A stretch of 58,393 bases of DNA from Saprospiraceae bacterium UBA2329 (GTDB lineage Bacteria > Bacteroidota > Bacteroidia > Chitinophagales > Saprospiraceae): the NCBI GenBank assembly GCA_002344975.1, contig DDUV01000015.1, positions 17,364-75,756 of the forward strand, given 5' to 3'. A program made the translations under genes and the position numbers. Below are positions 17,529 through 25,848 of this stretch, piece by piece. The notes beneath the pieces were generated by a model, which did no database searches, was not told the DNA's origin, and worked only from the letters and a program-made list of their open reading frames with translations. Numbering within the stretch: the stretch's first letter is position 1; each line of letters starts with the position of its first letter.

Positions 17529-17906
17529 ATGAAAAACAGAGAGGAAATCATTAAAAACTACATTGATGCTTACAACAGTTTTGATGTTTCAAAAATGATA
17601 ATGGACTTTTCTGATGAGATTGTTTTTGAAAATATTCAAAATACTGAAGTTACAATGACCTTGAACGGTCTGGATGAGTTCAAAGCTCAGGCTGAAACGG
17701 CAAAAAGCTACTTTTCCGAAAGGCGACAAACAATCAAGTCCTTCAGACACGAAGCTGAAAAATCTGAAATTGAGATAGAATATTATGGCGTTTTAGCAAT
17801 GGATTTTCCGAATGGCATGAAGGAAAAGGATGAAATCAACCTAAATGGTAAATCAATATTTGAATTCAAAAACAACAAAATCATAAGGCTTACGGACATT
17901 AGTTGA
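17529..17906 (+). CDS. SnoaL/NTF2-like domain protein
   Basis: A 125-residue single-domain protein. The pattern YIDAYNSFDVSKM.....D near the N-terminus, a middle FKAQAETA helix and the final FEFKNNKIIRLTDI strand pair are typical of SnoaL-like polyketide cyclase/NTF2 folds. Members may be small isomerases or ligand-binding proteins; no catalytic assignment is possible. The gene is clearly more A/T-rich than its neighbours and stands alone next to the MITE-like element, which hints at recent acquisition. A TAATTTTG box at 17445-17452 is a possible promoter, leaving a leader of about 70 bases. Confidence 0.8.
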   Translation: MKNREEIIKNYIDAYNSFDVSKMIMDFSDEIVFENIQNTEVTMTLNGLDEFKAQAETAKSYFSERRQTIKSFRHEAEKSEIEIEYYGVLAMDFPNGMKEKDEINLNGKSIFEFKNNKIIRLTDIS

Positions 17907-18199
17907 TTAGAGCATAAATACGATGAAATTAGTGAATATGCCCACCTACGCGGAATCAGTAGCCGCGCCATGGCGCGGGGTACTAAGCGCGAGGAGCCTC
18001 GGAACCTTGAACCACGCCTTCGTCGTGGCGAGGCCCGGAACGCGAATTTTTAACGCGAATTTTAGCGAAGGTCGCGAATTTCCGCGAATGCGAGGGAAAA
18101 TGTGATTTGTACGCCCTGCATGGCTTGCAGCCAGCAGCCATTAGCCGGCAGCCGTTCCCACCTGAACGAAACCCAAAACCTCGAACCCCAAATTTCCCC
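17907..18199. repeat. Repeat-bearing intergenic region
   Basis: No gene is seen. The gap has a CGCGCCATGGCGCG palindrome (about 17964-17977), a CCACG-CGTGG hairpin near 18012-18028, a degenerate repeat of ACGCGAATTT and GCGAAGGTCGCGAATTTCC (18040-18096) whose sister copy is at 44859-44904, GCAGCCAGCAGCC words (18122-18150) and GAACC/AAACC words up to the scpB promoter. Confidence 0.65.
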
Positions 18200-18207
18200 T
18201 ATCTTTG
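18200..18207 (+). promoter_or_regulatory. -7 promoter box TATCTTTG of scpB
   Basis: TATCTTTG lies 15 bases before the GTG at 18223. A TTG start at 18205 would fall inside this box, so the box decides in favour of GTG. No -33 TTG is visible. Confidence 0.65.
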
Positions 18208-18222
18208 CCGCAAAAAACGACA

Positions 18223-18786
18223 GTGGACTACCTGACGCAACATGTGGAAAGCCTGATCTTCACCGCCGAGCAGCCCATTTCGGTGGCCGAGATACAGAGC
18301 ACTTTGGAAGAAGCATTCGGACTGAAATTTCAGGAAACCGAACTGAATCAGATCGTTACGGATTTGCAGGCCCGCTACAACGCCGATACCTACGCCTTTG
18401 AAGTGGTGGAAATTGACGGCGGTTTTCAACTCATGACCAAAGCCGCCTATCACAACACCGTGGGCGCCTGGCTGCGGCAAACCATGTCGCGCAAGCTCTC
18501 CCGCGCCGCCCTCGAAACCCTCTCCATCGTGGCCTACAAGCAGCCCGTTTCCAAGTCGGAAATGGAGCGCATTCGCGGCGTCAACTGCGATTACGCCCTG
18601 CAAAAACTATTGGAAAAAGAGCTTGTTTCTATTGCGGGTCGCAGCGACGGCCCCGGCAGACCGCTTCTGTATGCCACCGGCCAGAAATTTATGGACTACT
18701 TCGGCCTCAAGAGCATCAAAGACCTGCCGCAACTCAAAGAATTTAAAGAACCGGAAAGCTCTATCGGCGAACCCGAAACTGCCTGA
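18223..18786 (+). CDS. scpB: Segregation and condensation protein B
   Basis: A 187-residue ScpB, the winged-helix partner that with the kleisin ScpA and SMC forms the bacterial condensin for chromosome segregation. Two winged helices are visible: HVESLIFTAEQPISVAEIQ (first) and LETLSIVAYKQPVSKSEMERIRG followed by the signature GRSDGPGRPLLYATG (second). I chose GTG at 18223 because TTG at 18205 lies inside the promoter box. scpA is at 24223 on the same strand, separated by four unrelated genes. The DUF2480 gene follows after 5 bp, suggesting an operon with it and the PolX gene. Confidence 0.94.
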   Translation: MDYLTQHVESLIFTAEQPISVAEIQSTLEEAFGLKFQETELNQIVTDLQARYNADTYAFEVVEIDGGFQLMTKAAYHNTVGAWLRQTMSRKLSRAALETLSIVAYKQPVSKSEMERIRGVNCDYALQKLLEKELVSIAGRSDGPGRPLLYATGQKFMDYFGLKSIKDLPQLKEFKEPESSIGEPETA

Positions 18787-18791
18787 ATCGT

Positions 18792-19310
18792 ATGGAAACA
18801 GAAAAAACATTGGTCAATCGCGTGGCGGAAAGCGGCCTCATCACCCTGCACCTGGAGAAGTTTTTCCCCGACGGAGAAGTCGCTGTGTTCGACCTCAAAG
18901 ACTACCTCTTTATGGAGTTGATTCTCAAGGAAAAAGACTTCCGCGAGGCGCTCAAAAATCACGATTGGGAACAGTACCGGGGCAAAATCCTGCTCACCTA
19001 CTGCTCTGCCGATGCCATCATTCCGCTGTGGGCCTACATGCTCGTCACCGCCTACGCCGCGCCCCATGCCCTCGATGTGTTTCAGGGCGATGAGGAGGCG
19101 TATTACAAAGCCGCTTTCCTGCGCGCATTGGCCCAACTGGACGGCGCACAGTACGAGCAGCAGCGCGTCGTCGTCAAAGGGTGCAGCGACAAACCCGTGC
19201 CGCCCGCCGCGTATGTGGAGATCACCCGCAAACTGCAGCCCTACGCCCAGAGCATCATGTTCGGCGAGCCTTGCTCTACGGTGCCGGTGTTTAAACGGCC
19301 CCGGATATGA
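18792..19310 (+). CDS. DUF2480 family protein
   Basis: A 172-residue cytosolic protein of the DUF2480 family, found in Bacteroidota and of unknown function. Recognisable blocks are NRVAESGLITLHLE near the start, FDLKDYLFMELILKEKDFRE, and the C-terminal GCSDKPVPPAAYVEI followed by QSIMFGEPCSTVPVFK. The conserved cysteines in the last part (GCSDK, GEPCS) could bind a metal, which is an inference. It sits 5 bp after scpB and its stop overlaps the PolX start by 4 bases, so it is translationally coupled. Confidence 0.88.
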   Translation: METEKTLVNRVAESGLITLHLEKFFPDGEVAVFDLKDYLFMELILKEKDFREALKNHDWEQYRGKILLTYCSADAIIPLWAYMLVTAYAAPHALDVFQGDEEAYYKAAFLRALAQLDGAQYEQQRVVVKGCSDKPVPPAAYVEITRKLQPYAQSIMFGEPCSTVPVFKRPRI

Positions 19311-20980
19311 CGAACAAAGAGATAGCCAAAACCTTCCAATTGCTGGCCGACATCATGGAGTTGCACGGCGAAAACAGCTTCAAAATACGCTCCTACCAGA
19401 ATGCGTACATCGCTTTGCGCAAATTGGAAACGCCCCTCTCGGAAATGCCCCGCGAGGAAATAGACGCCGTCAAAGGAGTGGGCAAGGCCATCGGCGATAA
19501 AATCCAGGAATTGCTGGCCTCCGGGCAAATGGCTGCCTTGGAAAAATACCGCGCCATGACCCCGCCCGGCGTGCAGGAAATATTGGCCATTCCCGGCATC
19601 GGGCCGAAAAAAACACTCACCATCTGGAAAGACCTCGGCGCTGAAAGCGTGGGCGAACTGCTCTACGCCGTCAACGAAAACCGCCTCATCGAACTCAAGG
19701 GCTTTGGCGCAAAAACGCAGGAAGACATCCGCCAAAAACTCGAATACTACCAGCGTTCCCTCGGCCATTATCGCTACGCCAACCTCGAAGCGGAGGCAAA
19801 ATCGCTCCTCGCGGCCCTGCAATCGGCCCTGCCGGAGGGCAACATCGCGCTCGCCGGAGACGTGGCCCGCTATTGCAATACGCTGGAAACCATAGACTTC
19901 GTGGCAATCCATCACAGCGACTGGCCCTCCGTTTTGCAACAGGCCGGACTGAGCGCCGATGCGCCCGATGCCTCGCCGATCATTGCGCGCACCGCGTCGG
20001 GAGTGCCCCTGCGCATTTTCCTGTGCAACCCGGAGGAGTTCGGTTCCAAGCAGTTTCGCTACACCGCCGGACAGGCATTCATGGAGGCTTTTGTGGCGGC
20101 TTTTCCCGGCGTTGATTTTCGCGGATTGCCCACCGAAGAGGCTGTTTTTCAAAAGGTTGGACTGCCGTTCATCGCCCCCGAACTGCGCGACTGGCCCGCC
20201 GCCATTGAACTGGCGCAGAAGAACGCCCTGCCCGAACTGCTTTCTGAAAAAGACATTCGCGGCGTCATCCATGCGCACTCTACTTACAGCGACGGTCTGC
20301 ACTCGCTCAGCGACATGGCCGAATACGCCCGCACGCAGGGCTACGAATACCTCGGCATCACCGACCACTCCAAATCGGCCTTCTACGCACAGGGCCTCGA
20401 GCCGGAACGCGTGCTCATGCAGTGGCGCGAGGTGGATGCGCTCAACGCCGCTTATGCCACAACCGGACATAAGTTTCGCATTTTCAAAGGAATAGAAAGC
20501 GACATTTTGAACGACGGCAGCTTGGACTACGACGCCGAACTGCTCGCCGGATTCGATTTTATCATCGCATCGGTACACAGCAACCTGCGCATGGACGAGG
20601 CCAAAGCCACCCGCCGCCTGCTCACGGCCATCGAAAACCCGCATACCAGCATTCTGGGGCACCCTACCGGCAGGCTGCTGTTGTCGCGGGCCGGCTACCC
20701 GATTGACCACCGCCTCCTCATAGACGCCTGCGCCGCCAACGGCGTAGCCATAGAACTGAACGCCAACCCTTATCGCCTCGATTTAGACTGGACCTGGATT
20801 CCGTACGCCATGGAAAAGGGCGTCCTCATTGCCGTCAATCCAGATGCGCACAGCCGCGAAGGCATACACGATATACATTTCGGTGTGTGCTCGGCACGCA
20901 AAGGCGGTCTCACGGCAGCGGCCTGTTTGAATGTGCTGGATGCGGAGGAGTTTGGGGCGTGGGCAGGGAGAAAGGGGTAG
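19307..20980 (+). CDS. polX: PolX-family protein with PHP phosphoesterase domain, palm probably inactive
   Basis: A 557-residue protein with family X DNA polymerase layout: N-terminal helix-hairpin-helix region (VKGVGKAIGDKI, IPGIGPKKTLTIW), a palm region around 165-315 and a C-terminal PHP domain from about 318 (IHAHSTYSDG, then GITDHS, SVHSN, GHPTG, NPDAH) that carries the metal-ligand histidines and aspartates for 3'-5' exonuclease or other phosphoesterase activity. The palm is odd: the usual GS...GDID active-site strand reads GDVARYCNTLETIDFV, so the first catalytic aspartate of the DxD pair is Thr. Polymerase activity is therefore doubtful while the PHP site looks intact. It overlaps the DUF2480 gene as ATGA. 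Confidence 0.88.
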   Translation: MTNKEIAKTFQLLADIMELHGENSFKIRSYQNAYIALRKLETPLSEMPREEIDAVKGVGKAIGDKIQELLASGQMAALEKYRAMTPPGVQEILAIPGIGPKKTLTIWKDLGAESVGELLYAVNENRLIELKGFGAKTQEDIRQKLEYYQRSLGHYRYANLEAEAKSLLAALQSALPEGNIALAGDVARYCNTLETIDFVAIHHSDWPSVLQQAGLSADAPDASPIIARTASGVPLRIFLCNPEEFGSKQFRYTAGQAFMEAFVAAFPGVDFRGLPTEEAVFQKVGLPFIAPELRDWPAAIELAQKNALPELLSEKDIRGVIHAHSTYSDGLHSLSDMAEYARTQGYEYLGITDHSKSAFYAQGLEPERVLMQWREVDALNAAYATTGHKFRIFKGIESDILNDGSLDYDAELLAGFDFIIASVHSNLRMDEAKATRRLLTAIENPHTSILGHPTGRLLLSRAGYPIDHRLLIDACAANGVAIELNANPYRLDLDWTWIPYAMEKGVLIAVNPDAHSREGIHDIHFGVCSARKGGLTAAACLNVLDAEEFGAWAGRKG

Positions 20981-20989
20981 GATTTGCCC

Positions 20990-21020
20990 TTTGCCCTTTG
21001 CCCGCTGCTCCTTACCTTTG
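20990..21020 (+). promoter_or_regulatory. Promoter of the beta-phosphoglucomutase gene
   Basis: TTTG (20990-20993), a 19-nt spacer and TACCTTTG (21013-21020) form a full Bacteroidota promoter 19 bases before the ATG. The spacer contains further TTTGCCC words. Confidence 0.7.
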
Positions 21021-21039
21021 CCCCGCACAAAACGAAAGC

Positions 21040-21693
21040 ATGATCAAAGCCTGTATTTTCGACCTCGACGGAGTGATAGTAGATACCGCCAAGTATCATT
21101 TTCAGGCTTGGCGCCGATTGGCCAACGAACTCGGTTTCGACTTTTCGGAAGCCGACAACGAACAACTCAAGGGCGTCAGTCGCATGGAATCGCTGGAAAT
21201 CATTCTGAAATGGGGCGGCGTCGCGCTCTCCGAGGAGCAAAAAATCGAGTGGGCCGACCGCAAAAACGAGTGGTACAAAGCCCTCATCAGCAACATGACG
21301 CCCGATGAAATACTGCCCGGTGTACCCGAATTTCTAGCCCAATTGCAATCAAACGGCATCCGCATCGCCCTCGGCTCGGCCAGCAAAAATGCCCTGCCCG
21401 TGATCGAAAGCATCGGACTGGGGCCGGTTTTTGAAGTCGTCATAGACGGCACACAAACCACCCTCAGCAAACCCGATCCGCAGGTTTTCAGACTGGGGGC
21501 GCAGCGGCTGGGGCTGAAACCTTACGAGTGCATCGTTTTTGAAGATGCTGAAAGCGGCATTGAGGCGGCGCTGAACGGTAGATTTTACGCCGTAGGCATT
21601 GGGCGGCCCGAAGTGCTGGGCAAGGCGCACCTGGTCATTCCGGGTTTCGTCGGCTTGCAATGGGAGGAGGTAGTGAAGGCGATGGGGGTTTGA
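21040..21693 (+). CDS. pgmB: Beta-phosphoglucomutase (HAD superfamily)
   Basis: A 217-residue HAD phosphatase-fold enzyme that converts beta-glucose-1-phosphate to glucose-6-phosphate. The nucleophile motif is FDLDGVIVDT (Asp 8 and Asp 10), followed by the cap with YHFQAWRRLANELG and KGVSRMESLE, the serine motif ALGSASKN, the lysine in LSKPDPQVF and the metal site FEDAESGIEAA. These match PgmB rather than generic HAD phosphatases. The neighbouring maltose phosphorylase releases exactly this sugar phosphate. The start is the ATG after the promoter; the frame is open further upstream but crosses the promoter. Confidence 0.93.
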   Translation: MIKACIFDLDGVIVDTAKYHFQAWRRLANELGFDFSEADNEQLKGVSRMESLEIILKWGGVALSEEQKIEWADRKNEWYKALISNMTPDEILPGVPEFLAQLQSNGIRIALGSASKNALPVIESIGLGPVFEVVIDGTQTTLSKPDPQVFRLGAQRLGLKPYECIVFEDAESGIEAALNGRFYAVGIGRPEVLGKAHLVIPGFVGLQWEEVVKAMGV

Positions 21694-21736
21694 GATGGAC
21701 GGCTTGTTGAGTGTGTTCAAGAGCCACAAGCCATTA

Positions 21737-21759
21737 CCATGCGGGGCGTGGTTGTTTTT
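21737..21759 (+). terminator. Probable rho-independent terminator
   Basis: CCATGC pairs with GCGTGG (21737-21751, one G-U) and is followed by TTGTTTTT. It lies 44 bases after the pgmB stop. A second imperfect stem (GGCTTGT with ACAAGCC) precedes it. Confidence 0.5.
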
Positions 21760-21839
21760 ATGTTCAGAAATCAGATTTTCCTTCGGGGGAATTTCTAAAT
21801 GTACTTTTGAAAATGATTTTTTTTATTCCTTCGGAAACC

Positions 21840-21875
21840 AAGCTTGCAGCCTGTAGCCTGTAGCTTGCAGCCCAA
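21840..21875. repeat. AGCTTGCAGCCTGTAGCC word repeat
   Basis: A short run of permuted words (GCTTGCAGCC, TGTAGCCTGTAGC, TTGCAGCCC) just upstream of the maltose phosphorylase gene. It is the same kind of word repeat as at 10.8 and 18.1 kb. Confidence 0.5.
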
Positions 21876-21904
21876 GAGGAACTATCAATAAATACCTGCA
21901 ACTA

Positions 21905-24217
21905 ATGAAACAATACCTGCAACACCACGAGTGGCACATCATCGAAGAAGGGTTTCAGCCCGAACACAACCGGATTTCTGAAAGCGTGTGCAGCATCGGC
22001 AACGGCCGCATGGGGCAGCGCGCCAATTTTGAAGAAAGATACAGCGGCGATACCCTGCCCGGAAACTATGTGGCCGGCATTTATTACCCCGATAAAACCC
22101 GCGTGGGCTGGTGGAAAAACGGCTATCCCGAATACTTCGCCAAAGTGCTGAACGCCCCCAATTGGATCGGCATAGACATTGCCTTCGACGGCGAACAACT
22201 CGACTTGGCACAATGCAAGGTAGAATCCTTCCGCCGCTTGCTCGACATGCAAACCGGCCGCTTAGAGCGCTACGTCACCGCCGAAATGGCCGATGGTCGC
22301 AAGGTGGAAATTGCCTCCGTCCGCTTTTGCAGCATCGCCGACGACGAAACCGGCGCCATTCGTTACAGCGTCAAGCCGCTCAACTTCTCCGGCACGCTCA
22401 CCATCACCCCGTATGTGGATGCCGACGTCATCAATCAGGACTCGAACTACGGCGAGAAATTCTGGGTGGAAGTAGAAACCAAAACCAAGCGCAGTCAGGC
22501 ATACATCACCGCCGAGACGAAAAAAACCGAGTTTCAGGTGTGTACCGGCATGAGGTTTTCCATTTTCCAAAACGGTGCCAAAATCGAGTTCGACTCCGAG
22601 CGCGTACACAAAGAAAAATACGCCGGTCGCAGCGTGAATGTGAAGTGCGAAAAGGGCAAAGAGACCGTGATTTACAAATATGCGGCGGTGGTTTCTTCGC
22701 TCAATTACGCCAAAGAAGAACTCCTCGAACGCTGCCAGGATGCCGTCAAACGCGCCTACGACACCGGTTTCGAGGCCATGCTTCAGGCGCAAGCCGATGC
22801 CTGGGCTTCCAAATGGGAGGAAGCCGACATCCGCATTCGCGGCGATGTAGCTGCACAGCAGGGCATTCGTTTCAATATTTTCCAACTCTACCAAACCTAC
22901 ACCGGCGAAGATGCCCGCCTCAACATCGGCCCCAAAGGCTTCACCGGCGAGAAATACGGCGGCAGCACTTATTGGGACACCGAGGCGTATTGCTTCCCGT
23001 TTTACTTGGCCACAGCCGATCAGCATGTTGCACGCAATTTGCTGGTATATCGCTACAAACACCTGCAAAAAGCCATCGAAAACGCCGAAAAACTTGGCTT
23101 CACTCATGGCGCGGCCCTCTACCCCATGGTCACCATGAACGGCGAGGAGTGCCACAACGAATGGGAAATCACCTTTGAAGAAATTCACCGCAACGGCGCC
23201 ATTGCCTACGCCGTATATGACTACGTTCGCTACACCGGCGAAAAGGAGTACCTTGCGGAATACGGCGCAGAATTGCTGCTCGGCATCGCCCGTTTCTGGT
23301 CGCAGCGCGTACACTTCTCCAAGCCCAAAGGCCAATACGTGATGCACGGCGTCACCGGCCCCAACGAGTACGAAAACAACGTCAACAACAACTGGTACAC
23401 CAACTACATCGCCGCCTGGTGCCTGCGCTACGCCGGCGAAGCGCTCGATTATGTGAAGGAAAACGCGCCCGAACGCTACCGGGACTTGATCGCAAAAACG
23501 GCCTTTGATGAAGCCGCCGAACGCACCCGCTGGGCCGATATTGCCGGCAATATGTTCCTGCCCAAAGACGAACAACTCGGCATTTTCCTCCAGCAGGAAG
23601 GCTTCTTGGACAAAGACGTTATGACGGTAGATCAGATTCCCGCCGGGCAGCGCCCCATCAACCAAAACTGGTCCTGGGATCGCATCCTCCGCTCTTGTTT
23701 CATCAAGCAGGCCGACGTACTGCAAGGCTTGTACTTCTTTGAAGACCACTTCAGCGAAGATGAAATCCGCCGCAATTTCGACTTCTACGAACCGCTCACC
23801 GTACACGAATCCTCCCTCTCGCCCTGCGTACACGTCATTCTCGGCGCCCGCTTGCGCAAAGAGGAAAAGGCCTACGAAATGTACCTCCGTACCGCCCGCT
23901 TGGACCTCGACGACTACAACAACGACACCGAAGACGGCTGCCACATCACCAGCATGGCCGGCACTTGGATGTCCTTCGTCAAAGGCTTCGGCGGCATGCG
24001 CGTATATGACGACACGCTGCATTTCAGCCCGATGATTCCCAAACAATGGACCGATTACGCGTTCAAAATCCGTTTCCGCGGCGCTTTGCTTCAGGTAAAA
24101 GTCACTCAGGAACAGGCCATTGTGCGCAATCTATCGGCCCAAAGCCTGCCTGTAAAAGTGTATGGGAAAGAACACCATCTGGAGGCCGGCGAGGAACTGA
24201 GCGTGGGGATTAAATAG
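21905..24217 (+). CDS. Maltose phosphorylase (glycoside hydrolase family 65)
   Basis: A 770-residue GH65 phosphorylase without a signal peptide, so cytosolic. It cleaves maltose (or a related alpha-glucobiose) with phosphate to glucose and beta-glucose-1-phosphate. The N-terminal beta-sandwich begins with the family start IIEEGF...N....E....IGNGRMG. The (alpha/alpha)6 barrel has GEECHNEWEITFEEIHRNGA around 413-432 with the general-acid glutamate, and TGPNEYENNVNNNWYTN. The late DTEDGCHITSMAGTW segment binds phosphate and closes the barrel. Trehalose or kojibiose phosphorylase are alternatives, but HNEWEIT and the neighbouring pgmB favour maltose. scpA starts 5 bp after its stop. Confidence 0.92.
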   Translation: MKQYLQHHEWHIIEEGFQPEHNRISESVCSIGNGRMGQRANFEERYSGDTLPGNYVAGIYYPDKTRVGWWKNGYPEYFAKVLNAPNWIGIDIAFDGEQLDLAQCKVESFRRLLDMQTGRLERYVTAEMADGRKVEIASVRFCSIADDETGAIRYSVKPLNFSGTLTITPYVDADVINQDSNYGEKFWVEVETKTKRSQAYITAETKKTEFQVCTGMRFSIFQNGAKIEFDSERVHKEKYAGRSVNVKCEKGKETVIYKYAAVVSSLNYAKEELLERCQDAVKRAYDTGFEAMLQAQADAWASKWEEADIRIRGDVAAQQGIRFNIFQLYQTYTGEDARLNIGPKGFTGEKYGGSTYWDTEAYCFPFYLATADQHVARNLLVYRYKHLQKAIENAEKLGFTHGAALYPMVTMNGEECHNEWEITFEEIHRNGAIAYAVYDYVRYTGEKEYLAEYGAELLLGIARFWSQRVHFSKPKGQYVMHGVTGPNEYENNVNNNWYTNYIAAWCLRYAGEALDYVKENAPERYRDLIAKTAFDEAAERTRWADIAGNMFLPKDEQLGIFLQQEGFLDKDVMTVDQIPAGQRPINQNWSWDRILRSCFIKQADVLQGLYFFEDHFSEDEIRRNFDFYEPLTVHESSLSPCVHVILGARLRKEEKAYEMYLRTARLDLDDYNNDTEDGCHITSMAGTWMSFVKGFGGMRVYDDTLHFSPMIPKQWTDYAFKIRFRGALLQVKVTQEQAIVRNLSAQSLPVKVYGKEHHLEAGEELSVGIK

Positions 24218-24222
24218 CCATC

Positions 24223-25005
24223 ATGTCCGCCGGATACAACATACAAATCCCTCAATTTCAGGGGCCTTTCGATCTGCTGCTGTTTTTCATAGAGCGGGAC
24301 GAGCTGGATATTCAGGATATTCCCATTGCCAAAATCACCAATGACTTCCTGGATTACATCCACACCATGGAGCGCCTCAATATTGACCTTGCCGGCGAAT
24401 TTATGCTCGTAGCTGCCACCTTGTGCAAGATCAAAGCGCGCATGCTCCTGCCCCGCAAACAGGTGGACGAACAGGGCAACGAAATAGACCCCCGGCAGGA
24501 ATTGGTGGACCGCCTCATGGAATACAAGCGCTACAAAAGCGTGTTGGACGAAATGCGGGCGCTGGAAGAAGAACGGGCACAAAAAACCACCCGTGGCAAT
24601 CTGAGCGACGAACTGCAACAAATTGCCACCCGCGCTTTGGTGGATTCCGAGTTGGAAACCCTCACCCTCTTCAGACTCCTCAAAGCCTTCGAGCGGGTGA
24701 TGCAACGCATGGAAAACGCACAGCCGCGCGCCATCCACCAGATTGCCAAGTTCAGCTATACCGTTGAAGAACAGCAGATTTTCATCCTCTCCAAAATACC
24801 GCAGGGCGGTCGTGCCGACTTCCAAACGGTCTTCAGCACTTGCGCCAATCGCATCCATGCCATCGTTACATTTCTCGCTTTGTTGGAATTGCTGAACATG
24901 CAGCGCGTGCTCATTCTGGCAGGTTCCGGGGTGAATAGTTTTTGGCTGGAGGCGGTGGAGGAGGACACGCCAACAGTCGCCGATAACCATATCGAAGCTG
25001 GATAA
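24223..25005 (+). CDS. scpA: Segregation and condensation protein A (kleisin)
   Basis: A 260-residue kleisin that bridges the SMC head domains with ScpB. The N-terminal SMC-binding part shows FQGPFDLLLFFIERDELDI and IPIAKITNDFLDYI, then FMLVAATLCKIKARMLLP, the ScpA signature. The middle is acidic and helical, and the C-terminal winged helix contains TFLALLELLNMQRV. The gene lies 5 bp after the maltose phosphorylase gene and 5.4 kb from scpB, instead of next to it as in many bacteria. Confidence 0.94.
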   Translation: MSAGYNIQIPQFQGPFDLLLFFIERDELDIQDIPIAKITNDFLDYIHTMERLNIDLAGEFMLVAATLCKIKARMLLPRKQVDEQGNEIDPRQELVDRLMEYKRYKSVLDEMRALEEERAQKTTRGNLSDELQQIATRALVDSELETLTLFRLLKAFERVMQRMENAQPRAIHQIAKFSYTVEEQQIFILSKIPQGGRADFQTVFSTCANRIHAIVTFLALLELLNMQRVLILAGSGVNSFWLEAVEEDTPTVADNHIEAG

Positions 25006-25034
25006 TCTTGCCACCAACAACAACTGCATCCTAT

Positions 25035-25826
25035 ATGAACCGAGAAGAAGCCGCCCGTTTATGGAATAATAATGCCGAAGCCTGGACGGTTTTGGCAAGA
25101 GCGGGCTATGATCTTTACCGGGACCATCTCAATACGCCTGGCTTTTTCCAAATCCTGCCGGATGTCAATGGCTTATATGGTTTGGACATAGGCTGCGGCG
25201 AAGGCTACAATACGCGTTTGTTGGCTGCCCGAGGCGCTCGAATGGATGCGATAGATGTGGCTGAGATTTTTATCCAGAAAGCCATAGAAGAGGAACAAAT
25301 CAACCCGTTGGGAATAAAGTATCAGGTAGCTGATGCGCAACTATTGCCTTATGAGACAGGCCAATTTGATTTCGCCACCGCGTTTATGAGTCTGATGGAT
25401 GTGCCGGAGCCGGAAACCGCCATTCAGGAAGCATTCAGAGTGCTGAAACCGGGAGGTTTTTTGCAGTTTTCCATCTCGCACCCCTGCTTCAGCACGCCGC
25501 ACCGCCGCAATTTGCGCAACGCCCAGGGCGAAACCTACGCCATAGAAGTAGGCGGCTATTTTCAAAACGTCAACGGGGAATGGATCGAAGAATGGATTTT
25601 CGGCGCTGCGCCGGAAGAGCTGAGAGACCGTTTCCCCAAGTTCAGAGTTCCCCGCTTCATCCGAACGCTGAGCCAATGGATGAGTTACCTGCTGGATGCG
25701 GGTTTTGTCATTGAGCAAGTCCACGAGCCATGTCCAGACGATGAAACGATTCGGCAATATCCGTATCTTCAGGACAGCTCGGTGACGGCGTACTTCCTGC
25801 AAATTCGTTGCAGAAAAAACCTTTGA
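25035..25826 (+). CDS. Class I SAM-dependent methyltransferase
   Basis: A 263-residue methyltransferase of the Methyltransf_11/25 type. The SAM-binding glycine loop is GLDIGCGEGYNTRLLA (about 52-67). It is followed by DAIDVAE (motif II acidic residue), QVADAQLLP (motif III) and FDFATAFMSLMDVPEPETA (motif IV). The LKPGGFLQFSISHP segment is the usual post-motif strand. The C-terminal part, with GYFQNVNGEWIEEW and FIRTLSQWMSYLLDAGF, resembles small-molecule methyltransferases, but the substrate is unknown. The ATG is preferred to an in-frame TTG nine codons earlier. It follows scpA and converges with the sigma-factor gene. Confidence 0.87.
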   Translation: MNREEAARLWNNNAEAWTVLARAGYDLYRDHLNTPGFFQILPDVNGLYGLDIGCGEGYNTRLLAARGARMDAIDVAEIFIQKAIEEEQINPLGIKYQVADAQLLPYETGQFDFATAFMSLMDVPEPETAIQEAFRVLKPGGFLQFSISHPCFSTPHRRNLRNAQGETYAIEVGGYFQNVNGEWIEEWIFGAAPEELRDRFPKFRVPRFIRTLSQWMSYLLDAGFVIEQVHEPCPDDETIRQYPYLQDSSVTAYFLQIRCRKNL

Positions 25827-25848
25827 TAATCAATAAATTGAAGGAAAA

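Noticed and set aside
19241..20710. 489-codon minus-strand open frame
   Set aside because: Antisense to the PolX/PHP gene; no motifs.
22262..24046. 594-codon minus-strand open frame
   Set aside because: Antisense to the GH65 phosphorylase, which has clear catalytic motifs.
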